Shown here one piece after another: positions 1 through 4,983 of a DNA stretch of 5,714 nt. The notes under the pieces are model-generated. The model was not told where the DNA came from. It did no database searches and was given only the letters and a program-made list of their open reading frames with translations. Made by a program: the position numbers and the translations under genes. Every line of letters begins with the position of its first letter. Within the stretch, counting starts at the first letter, position 1. This DNA is from an uncultured Collinsella sp. (GTDB lineage Bacteria; Actinomycetota; Coriobacteriia; Coriobacteriales; Coriobacteriaceae), in NCBI GenBank assembly GCA_900547285.1, contig URGF01000123.1, positions 1 to 5,714 on the forward strand, read 5' to 3'.

Positions 1-526
1 CGATGGCGGCATCGAGGGCAAGGCGAACGTCCTCGATGCCCACGCCCGTGCGCGAGGAAACAGGCACCACGGGCGCATCGGCAAAGACGGTATCGCTGAG
101 GAAGTCCATCACGTCGAGCTCGGCGAGCTCCGCCGTCTCGTCATCGGCCAGATCGCGCATCGTGAGCGCCACCACGAGGTGTCTCACGCCCAACAGCTCC
201 AGCACGTGAACGTGCTCGCGGGTCTGCGGCATCACGCTCTCAACGGCAGAAACAACCAGCAACGCAACGTCCACGCCGGTGGCGCCCTGCACCATGGCGC
301 GCAAATAGTGCGCATGCCCGGGCACGTCAACCAAGCCGACAAGCTTGCCGCTGGGAAGCTCGAGCTCGCCAAAGCCGAGCTCAGTGGTCATGCCTCGGCG
401 CCGTTCGACCTCCAGACGGTCGGGATTTTTGCCGGTCAGCGCCTCGATAAGGGCCGACTTTCCGTGGTCGACGTGTCCTGCTGTTCCAACGACAACGGGA
501 CACTCGACAAGCTCACGCGCAGTCAT
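1..526 (-). CDS. selB: Selenocysteine-specific elongation factor SelB, N-terminal GTPase part (3' end outside window)
   Basis: SelB is the EF-Tu-like GTPase that binds Sec-tRNA and brings it to UGA codons marked by a SECIS hairpin. I translated 175 residues from the ATG at 526. The G domain shows the P-loop GHVDHGKS (residues 17-24), the switch I RGMT (44-47), and DVPGH (67-71). The TREH stretch (102-105) that follows is typical of SelB. The G4 position reads TMRD (122-125), where the family usually has TKxD or NKxD. A G5-like PVSS follows at about residues 154-157. Residues after DVPGH (AHYLRAM) also differ from the common E-K/R-F form. The start ATG overlaps the selA TGA as ATGA, which implies translational coupling; no strong Shine-Dalgarno is visible upstream. 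The tRNA-binding and winged-helix SECIS-binding domains lie beyond position 1. The SelB call rests on the motifs plus the overlap with selA. Confidence 0.93.
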   Translation of the reverse strand, partial: MTARELVECPVVVGTAGHVDHGKSALIEALTGKNPDRLEVERRRGMTTELGFGELELPSGKLVGLVDVPGHAHYLRAMVQGATGVDVALLVVSAVESVMPQTREHVHVLELLGVRHLVVALTMRDLADDETAELAELDVMDFLSDTVFADAPVVPVSSRTGVGIEDVRLALDAAI

Positions 527-1980
527 CGACGCAAACCCGCCCGCACGGTATCCGCCAACGCAGACGCACACAGGTCAAGGTCGGTATCGTGCAAAAGCGT
601 GCGAACGTCAAACAGTACCTGGCCATGCCGCACGCGCGTCACGACCGGCGTATCGGGCTCCTGTACCATAGCGCGCTTTAGGCCATCGGCGGACAGGCGC
701 CCATCGGCGGGGCAAACGGCAACACAAAAAGTTGGGAGCTCGACGGTCGGCAGCGAACCGCCGCCGGGAGTAGAGGCGCCCTCGACAACCTGCAGCTCCA
801 CGGCCTCCTCGCACTGAGCCTCGCGAAGCTTGCGCAGCATGCGGTCGTGCAGGCGCTTGGCCTGGCGCTCGAGCGGAGCCGGCGCGCCGGAAAGCATGTT
901 GAGTACCGGGATCTCCCGATGCGCCGCATCGGGACCGGTCACATACAGTCGCAAAGTGGCCTCGAGCGCCGCAAGCGTGAGCTTGCCAGGGCGAAGCGCG
1001 CGCATAAGAGGATGCGAGGCACAGGCGGCGATTGCCTGGGCGCTGCCGAGAATAATGCCTGCCTGCGAGGCGCCGAGCAGCTTGTCACCCGAGCACGAGA
1101 CGACGTCAACGCCGGCGCAAAGCGAGGCGGACATGGGCTTCTCCCCTGCATCGGCGAGCACCCCGTCTGCAAGCAAAGCGCCCGAGCCCTGATCCTCGTA
1201 CAGCAACAGCCCATGCTCATGCGCCAGCGCGGAAAGCTCCGCCGCGGAAACCTCCTCGTGGAAGCCCTCGATACGGTAATTAGAAGGATGAACTTTCAAG
1301 ATCATCGCCGTGTTGGGCGTAATGGCGCTTCGATAATCGTCCAGATGTGTGCGGTTGGTAGAGCCAACCTCGACAAGCTTGGCACCCGAAGCCGCCATGA
1401 TGTCGGGGATGCGGAAGCTGCCGCCCACCTCGACAAGCTCGCCGCGGCTCACGATGACCTCTTTGCCAGCCGCGTGCGCGGCAAGCACCAGCAGCACCGC
1501 GGCGGCATTGTTGTTGACAACCAAGGCGTCCTGCGCCCCCGTGAGCGTGCGCAGCAGGCGTGCGGCATGCTCCTTGCGGCCCCCGCGAGCGCAGATTGAG
1601 ACGTCATACTCAAGCGTGCTGTAGCCTCGGGCGACATCGGTCACCGCCTGCACCGCCGCGGGAGCGAGCGGAGCGCGGCCCAGATTGGTGTGAATCACAA
1701 CGCCCGTCGCGTTGACGGCAGGGCGCAGGGTCGGCAGCGACAGGCGATGGGTCCGCTGCTCAATTGCCAAGGCGAGCTCGCGCTTGTTCCTTGCAGGGGC
1801 GCCGGAGCGAATCGCCGCGCGCTCGGCATCGAGCTCGGCGTCAATCGCCTCGCGTACCATCGTGTCGCCTGCATCGCCAGCAGCCTTCATGACCGGCCAC
1901 TCGGCAAGCAACTCGTGAACGGCGGGAATGGAACGCAGGCGGCCGCGCACCTCGGCAGACATGGATTCGCAGTCGCTCAT
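523..1980 (-). CDS. selA: L-seryl-tRNA(Sec) selenium transferase SelA
   Basis: SelA is a PLP enzyme that converts Ser-tRNA(Sec) to Sec-tRNA(Sec) using selenophosphate. The product is 485 residues, close to the family norm of about 460-470. Visible signatures in order: RSIPAVHELL (16-25) in the N-terminal region, NATGVVIHTNLGRAPL (90-105), NNNAAAVLLVL (156-166), SRGELVEVGGSFRIPD (178-193), KVHPSNYRIEGF (229-240), and SGDKLLGASQAG (297-308) with the PLP-binding lysine at 300. The usual form of that last stretch is SGDKLLGGPQAG. I chose the ATG at 1980 because AAAGG lies six bases upstream and the protein then begins just before the conserved N-terminal region. The open frame extends to an ATG at 2115, but those 45 residues look non-family and run into repeat DNA. 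Its stop overlaps the selB start, so the two form an operon. Confidence 0.97.
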   Translation of the reverse strand: MSDCESMSAEVRGRLRSIPAVHELLAEWPVMKAAGDAGDTMVREAIDAELDAERAAIRSGAPARNKRELALAIEQRTHRLSLPTLRPAVNATGVVIHTNLGRAPLAPAAVQAVTDVARGYSTLEYDVSICARGGRKEHAARLLRTLTGAQDALVVNNNAAAVLLVLAAHAAGKEVIVSRGELVEVGGSFRIPDIMAASGAKLVEVGSTNRTHLDDYRSAITPNTAMILKVHPSNYRIEGFHEEVSAAELSALAHEHGLLLYEDQGSGALLADGVLADAGEKPMSASLCAGVDVVSCSGDKLLGASQAGIILGSAQAIAACASHPLMRALRPGKLTLAALEATLRLYVTGPDAAHREIPVLNMLSGAPAPLERQAKRLHDRMLRKLREAQCEEAVELQVVEGASTPGGGSLPTVELPTFCVAVCPADGRLSADGLKRAMVQEPDTPVVTRVRHGQVLFDVRTLLHDTDLDLCASALADTVRAGLRR

Positions 1981-2061
1981 GAAAAGCCTTTCGACATGTT
2001 CAATAAAAAGCTGGTCCCCCGCGATCGTCATCGGGCAAAAAAATACCGGCGCGCACGCAAA

Positions 2062-2156
2062 AGGGACAGGTCCATTATGGCAGCTCGTGACAAGACGTCG
2101 AAGCGCCTCGTCCAAAACCTGCCAAATAAACCTGTCCCTCTTTGGTCGGTTATGGC
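2062..2156. repeat. REP-like inverted and direct repeats between focA and selA
   Basis: This lies in the 184-base gap between the focA stop and the selA start. A perfect 10-bp inverted repeat, AGGGACAGGT (2062-2071) and ACCTGTCCCT (2130-2139), encloses 58 bases. Overlapping it is a 13-base direct repeat: GGTCCATTATGGC (2069-2081) and GGTCGGTTATGGC (2144-2156), identical at 11 of 13 positions. The combination looks like a pair of REP units rather than a simple terminator, because the loop is long and no T-run follows either arm. Membership of a genome-wide repeat family is an inference that this window cannot test. Confidence 0.5.
2074..2102 (-). promoter_or_regulatory. Weak candidate promoter for selA-selB
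   Basis: On the minus strand CATAAT (2079-2074, five of six matches to the -10 consensus) stands 17 bases after TTCGAC (2102-2097), a poor -35. It lies about 95 bases upstream of the selA start and inside the repeat region. It may be a chance match; selAB could instead be read through from focA, since I see no convincing terminator between them. Confidence 0.2.
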
Positions 2157-2164
2157 TTGGGTCC

Positions 2165-3001
2165 TTAGGCCTCCCTGTTGGCGTAGATAAACCAGTAGCC
2201 CAGCGCCACGATCAGGGCGCCACCCACGATATTGCCCAACGTGGCGACCGTAAGGTTGAGCGCCAACCCGGCAGCGTTGAGGGCATCGGCGCCAGCGACA
2301 TCGGCTCCATAGCCGCAGGAGTGCATCAAAATGCCCATAGGCAAAAAGTACATGTTGGCAACGCAGTGCTCAAAACCGCAGGCCACAAAGGCGGCAATGG
2401 GCAGCAGAATGCCCACGACCTTATCGACCACGGTCTTGCCGGCGGTACCGATCCATACGGCCAGGCACACAAAGATGTTGCATAGAATGCCGCGGAAGAA
2501 GATGGTGACGGCGCCGATCGTAACCTTACCGGCGGCGACACTCACCATGGTGTTGGCGACGGCCTCGCCGTTGAGTTTGTAAATGGCTGCCATGTAAATC
2601 AAAAAGACAACGAACAGGGCGCCGGCAAAGTTGCCGATCCACACAATAGCCCAAGCCTTGAGCATCTGGACGAGCGTGATCTTTTTGCTCTTAAGCGCGC
2701 AGACCATAAGCGAGTTGCCGGTAAACAGTTCCGCGCCGCAAATGAGCACGAGCACCAGTCCCAGGCAAAAAGCAAGACCGCCCACGAAGCGCTGGGCGCC
2801 CCAGCAAAGCGTGGGATCGCTCAGAAAGATCGTGAAGAACAGGCCGCCGAAGGCGATGAACGCGCCGGCGAACATGGCGAGCAAAAAGGCCTTCGAGACC
2901 GGCAGGTTGGCCTTGGTAACGCCTGCGGCCTCGATCTTCGCCTCGATCGCGGCGGGCGCCAGGCAATCGGAGGTGGGGTATTCTGCCTTACTCTGTGCCA
3001 T
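2165..3001 (-). CDS. focA: Formate/nitrite transporter (FNT family), FocA-like channel
   Basis: FNT proteins are pentameric inner-membrane channels for small monovalent anions, mainly formate (FocA) or nitrite (NirC). The 278-residue product matches the family length of about 270-290 and is strongly hydrophobic, with about six membrane segments. Family signatures: LICGAELFTGN (86-96), WIGNFAGAL (121-129), RGILCNIFVCLAVW (170-183), and GFEHCVANMY (209-218) with the conserved pore histidine at 212. GNIVGG (256-261) marks the last helix. The ATG at 2999-3001 is preceded by the purine-rich GAAAGAAG, about eight bases away. The same open frame continues upstream to 3289, but that extension is translated from the tRNA-derived repeat and is not protein. 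The substrate is not decided by sequence alone. Formate is favoured because the neighbouring selAB genes would support a Sec-containing formate dehydrogenase; nitrite or hydrosulfide remain possible. Confidence 0.92.
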   Translation of the reverse strand: MAQSKAEYPTSDCLAPAAIEAKIEAAGVTKANLPVSKAFLLAMFAGAFIAFGGLFFTIFLSDPTLCWGAQRFVGGLAFCLGLVLVLICGAELFTGNSLMVCALKSKKITLVQMLKAWAIVWIGNFAGALFVVFLIYMAAIYKLNGEAVANTMVSVAAGKVTIGAVTIFFRGILCNIFVCLAVWIGTAGKTVVDKVVGILLPIAAFVACGFEHCVANMYFLPMGILMHSCGYGADVAGADALNAAGLALNLTVATLGNIVGGALIVALGYWFIYANREA

Positions 3002-3086
3002 GGAAATCACTTCTTTCTTACGATTCGGGACAAACGCTCCTGGTTCATTTGCCCTGCGAGGTCGGACGGTATAAAAATAAACGCGA

Positions 3087-3105
3087 GCCAAATTAGCATA
3101 TTGGC
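3087..3105. promoter_or_regulatory. Dyad GCCAA-N9-TTGGC in the focA leader
   Basis: Five-base perfect arms GCCAA (3087-3091) and TTGGC (3101-3105) are separated by an AT-rich nine-base centre. The dyad covers the expected transcription start of the focA promoter candidate, so it could be an operator. It does not match an FNR or CRP consensus. Short arms make chance plausible. Confidence 0.2.
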
Positions 3106-3110
3106 CTGCG

Positions 3111-3116
3111 ATTATA
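3111..3116 (-). promoter_or_regulatory. Candidate -10 box of the focA promoter
   Basis: A perfect TATAAT on the minus strand lies about 110 bases before the focA start codon. At 17-base spacing the -35 would be TTCCCG (3139-3134), which is poor and falls inside the copied tRNA-Gly 3' end. The region between it and the gene is AT-richer than its surroundings, as expected for a leader. Confidence 0.38.
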
Positions 3117-3121
3117 TAGCT

Positions 3122-3139
3122 TGGAGCGGGCGACGGGAA
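3122..3139 (-). repeat. 18-bp duplicate of the tRNA-Gly 3' end (att-like)
   Basis: TGGAGCGGGCGACGGGAA occurs here and again at 3310-3327, where it is the reverse complement of the tRNA-Gly acceptor 3' strand, part of the T arm, and CCA. The copy stands downstream of the tRNA in its direction of transcription, 188 bases away. That is the geometry left by integrases that use tRNA 3' ends as attachment sites. No integrase gene is present in the window. Confidence 0.5.
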
Positions 3140-3250
3140 GTCCAAGGATTTGCTTCGCTGCGGGCCTTCGGCCCTTGCGTGCTGCGCTGGAAAATGCTCA
3201 CGCATTTTCTCAGCTCCGCACCCTGGCGGGTTCGATTCCCGTCGCCCGGC
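3122..3250. repeat. Structured palindromic element bounded by inverted copies of the tRNA-Gly 3' end
   Basis: A perfect 13-bp terminal inverted repeat, CGGGCGACGGGAA (3127-3139) and TTCCCGTCGCCCG (3236-3248), encloses 96 bases. The left end (3122-3139) is identical to the last 18 bases of tRNA-Gly, including CCA, in the same orientation as that gene. The right end (3226-3248) is a 23-base exact copy of the tRNA-Gly T arm and acceptor strand, in opposite orientation and without CCA. Inside are two hairpins. GGGCC-TTC-GGCCC spans 3162-3174. A long arm spans 3179-3221: GTGC/GCAC, GCTG/CAGC and GAAAATGC/GCATTTTC. Read on the minus strand, the long arm has the GNRA loop GUGA. No anticodon arm or D arm can be fitted, so it is not a tRNA. 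It could be a MITE- or REP-like element, a relic of integration at tRNA-Gly, or a degraded tRNA repeat. Confidence 0.6.
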
Positions 3251-3309
3251 GCGTAAACGAAAACAGCTCTGATCCCCAAAGGAAACCAAAGCCGTTAAAA
3301 CAATTCTTA
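3251..3309. other. Spacer downstream of tRNA-Gly with no recognised feature
   Basis: I find no hairpin followed by a T-run here, so there is no clear intrinsic terminator for the tRNA transcript before the structured element. No open frame or promoter stands out. Confidence 0.5.
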
Positions 3310-3383
3310 TGGAGCGGGCGACGGGAATCGAACCCGCGTCATCAGCTTGGAAGGCTGGGGTTCTACCATTGAACTACGCCCGC
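3310..3383 (-). tRNA. tRNA-Gly, anticodon UCC
   Basis: This is a complete 74-base cloverleaf including encoded CCA. The acceptor GCGGGCG (3383-3377) pairs with CGCCCGC. The D arm is GTTC/GAAC, the anticodon loop CTTCCAA gives UCC, and the T arm is GCGGG-TTCGATT-CCCGT. The discriminator is U, as usual for tRNA-Gly. The outermost pair of the anticodon stem (27-43) is C opposite A, a mismatch. It begins 6 bases after the tRNA-Pro CCA, so both are probably cut from one transcript. Its 3' end is the source, or a sibling, of the two copies flanking the element at 3122-3250. Confidence 0.97.
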
Positions 3384-3389
3384 AAGATA

Positions 3390-3466
3390 TGGTCGGGACG
3401 ACAGGATTTGAACCTGCGACATCCTGCTCCCAAAGCAGGCGCGCTACCAAACTGCGCCACGTCCCG
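3390..3466 (-). tRNA. tRNA-Pro, anticodon UGG
   Basis: This is a complete 77-base cloverleaf with encoded CCA. The acceptor CGGGACG (3466-3460) pairs with CGTCCCG. The D arm is GCGC/GCGC. The anticodon stem is CCTGC/GCAGG with loop TTTGGGA, giving UGG. The T arm is GCAGG-TTCAAAT-CCTGT, and the discriminator is A. It is the first gene of a two-tRNA unit with tRNA-Gly, behind a promoter just after brnQ. Confidence 0.98.
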
Positions 3467-3517
3467 AAGGTGTTGAGCAGCTAAGGTCTAAACCTTGCGT
3501 GTCCCAAAGCGAAGGAA

Positions 3518-3546
3518 ATTATAGGGGAGACTCCCCGCCTGTGCAA
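3518..3546 (-). promoter_or_regulatory. Promoter of the tRNA-Pro/tRNA-Gly unit
   Basis: On the minus strand a perfect -10, TATAAT (3523-3518), stands exactly 17 bases after TTGCAC (3546-3541), a partial -35. Transcription would start near 3511, giving a leader of about 45 bases before tRNA-Pro. That leader contains a small hairpin, AAGGT-TTAG-ACCTT. The spacer holds a perfect dyad, GGGGAG-A-CTCCCC (3524-3536), directly against the -10. The dyad may act as an operator, or as a weak hairpin end for brnQ, whose stop codon is only 11 bases upstream of the -35. Confidence 0.6.
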
Positions 3547-3557
3547 GCATTGATGCC

Positions 3558-4916
3558 TCAGCTCCTCGAATGTGCAACAAAACGACTATGGAGCAGACCG
3601 ATCACAAAGGCAACCACGGCAACCGGTGCCCACGCAGCACCGATATCCGCCAGCGGCAGCACATCAAACGGCAGCCACGCGCCCGCAAAGAACGCATCGC
3701 GGACCGAGGTGATCACGCTCTGGACCGCGACAACGCCGCCGACCCAGACCCACACCTGCGGATGCGCGTCGCAAAAACCGTGCACCAGGCCCATGAGCAC
3801 CAGCACGATGGCGACGGGGTACAGGGCGTTGAGCATGGGCACCGAGAACATGAGGATCACGTCGAGTCCCACGTTGGAAAGCACGCACGAAAATGCGGCG
3901 AACACAAAGGCGAGAACCGCAAAAGGACGGCGCATGGCCTCCTCGGAAGCCTCCGCTCCCCCTTCGACCACATACGTCTCGCAGAAGTAACGCGAGCAGC
4001 AGCTGATAAGGCCGATGCACACGTTCATGCAGGCGAGGAAAAAGATCGCAAAGACCACGACCGTGCCGGCAAGACCAAAATGCATAGAGGCCGAACGCGC
4101 AAGGATGGCGGCGCCGTTGGTGGCATCGGGCATCACGGTGCCGAGCTGCATACCGGCAAGGCCCAAGCCGCAGTAGATGATGGCCATGAGCACGCCGGCG
4201 ATCACTCCGGAACGCGAAATCTCGAAGGCCACGCGCTTGTCATCGGTAACGCCCAACTCGTTGATGGTCTCGGCGATGATGATGCCAAAGGCGAGCGACG
4301 CAAGCAGGTCCATGGTCTGGTAGCCGGTCAAAAAGCCCTGCACGGCGGCGCCTGCATCGTAGGGAGCCTGGGGCGCGGCAGCGGGACCCAGCGGCGAGAC
4401 CACGGCGGCACCCACGACCAGCACGATGAGCGCAATGAGCGCGGGGCCCGTAATGCGGCCGAGCACGCGCGTGATGACGCCAGGGCGCAGCGTGAGCGCA
4501 AACGCGACGATAAAGAAGCCAACGGCGAACACCAGACGCGCCGTGCCGAGCGAGACGCCCTCGGGCAGCAGCGGCACGAGCATCTCGAAGGCCGTGGAGC
4601 TCGTGCGCGGAATAGCCAGGCACGGACCGATGGCCAGATACACCGCCGCGACAAAGAACTCGCCAAACTTGGGGTGCACGCGGCCGGCAAGCTCGCGTGC
4701 CGTTCCGGCAAGCGCCACGGCGATAAAGCCCATGACGGGCAGGCCGATGGCGGCAATCAGAAAGCCGAGCATGGCGACCGGCGTGGCAGAACCTGCCTGC
4801 AGCGCCAGCAGTGGCGGAATAATGAGGTTGCCGGCACCAAAGAGCATCGAGAACAGGGCGATGCCGACGGTGACGACATGGTCGGAGCGCAGACCGCGCG
4901 AGGCGGATGAAGCCAT
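3558..4916 (-). CDS. brnQ: Branched-chain amino acid:cation symporter, BrnQ (LIVCS) family
   Basis: BrnQ proteins import leucine, isoleucine and valine with Na+ or H+ across the inner membrane. The 452-residue product matches the family length of about 430-450 and is almost wholly hydrophobic, with about 12 membrane segments. Family motifs: FGAGNLIIPP (26-35) in the first helix, the pattern GFLTGYQTMDLLASLAFG (194-211), MNVCIGLISCCSRYF (297-311), and LYPVAIVLVLMG (365-376). The ATG at 4914-4916 is preceded by AAAGGTGG at good distance, which supports this start. The gene sits 67 bases after the desulfurase-family gene, with a hairpin terminator between, so it is probably expressed separately. 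It has no evident mechanistic tie to the selenium genes. A long antisense frame over 3570-4910 is a composition artefact. Confidence 0.93.
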   Translation of the reverse strand: MASSASRGLRSDHVVTVGIALFSMLFGAGNLIIPPLLALQAGSATPVAMLGFLIAAIGLPVMGFIAVALAGTARELAGRVHPKFGEFFVAAVYLAIGPCLAIPRTSSTAFEMLVPLLPEGVSLGTARLVFAVGFFIVAFALTLRPGVITRVLGRITGPALIALIVLVVGAAVVSPLGPAAAPQAPYDAGAAVQGFLTGYQTMDLLASLAFGIIIAETINELGVTDDKRVAFEISRSGVIAGVLMAIIYCGLGLAGMQLGTVMPDATNGAAILARSASMHFGLAGTVVVFAIFFLACMNVCIGLISCCSRYFCETYVVEGGAEASEEAMRRPFAVLAFVFAAFSCVLSNVGLDVILMFSVPMLNALYPVAIVLVLMGLVHGFCDAHPQVWVWVGGVVAVQSVITSVRDAFFAGAWLPFDVLPLADIGAAWAPVAVVAFVIGLLHSRFVAHSRS

Positions 4917-4945
4917 GGGACCACCTTTCGGGTCGAAACTAAAAC

Positions 4946-4968
4946 GGAACGGGCAAAAGACCCGTCCC
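4946..4968 (-). terminator. Rho-independent terminator after the desulfurase-family gene
   Basis: On the minus strand GGGACGGG, loop TCTTTTG and CCCGTTCC form an 8-bp stem with one G-T pair. It is followed by GTTTTAG, a short T-run. It begins 15 bases after the stop codon at 4984-4986. The weak T-run suggests partial termination, so some readthrough into brnQ is possible. Confidence 0.55.
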
Positions 4969-4983
4969 GCAAGTATATACGCT

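Noticed and set aside
179..1599. Plus-strand open frames antisense to selB and selA
   Set aside because: The minus-strand genes are certain from motifs. The plus-strand translations show no family features and no ribosome binding sites.
1981..2115. 45-residue N-terminal extension of SelA from the ATG at 2115
   Set aside because: The extension is not SelA-like, runs through repeat DNA, and the ATG at 1980 has a good ribosome binding site.
3122..3250. Possible selC (tRNA-Sec) on the plus strand, because it ends in a perfect T arm and lies near selAB
   Set aside because: The acceptor ends pair over only about six bases in the correct register, no anticodon arm with a UCA loop or D arm exists, and no GCCA follows. 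The stretch is also longer than tRNA-Sec genes.
3570..4910. Long plus-strand open frame (446 codons) antisense to brnQ
   Set aside because: It is rich in His, Arg, Gly, Asp and Glu, has no recognisable domain, and mirrors a membrane protein in high-GC DNA, so it is a composition shadow.
4972..4977. TATACT as a -10 box for brnQ
   Set aside because: No acceptable -35 at 16-18 bases, and transcription would start inside the terminator hairpin.
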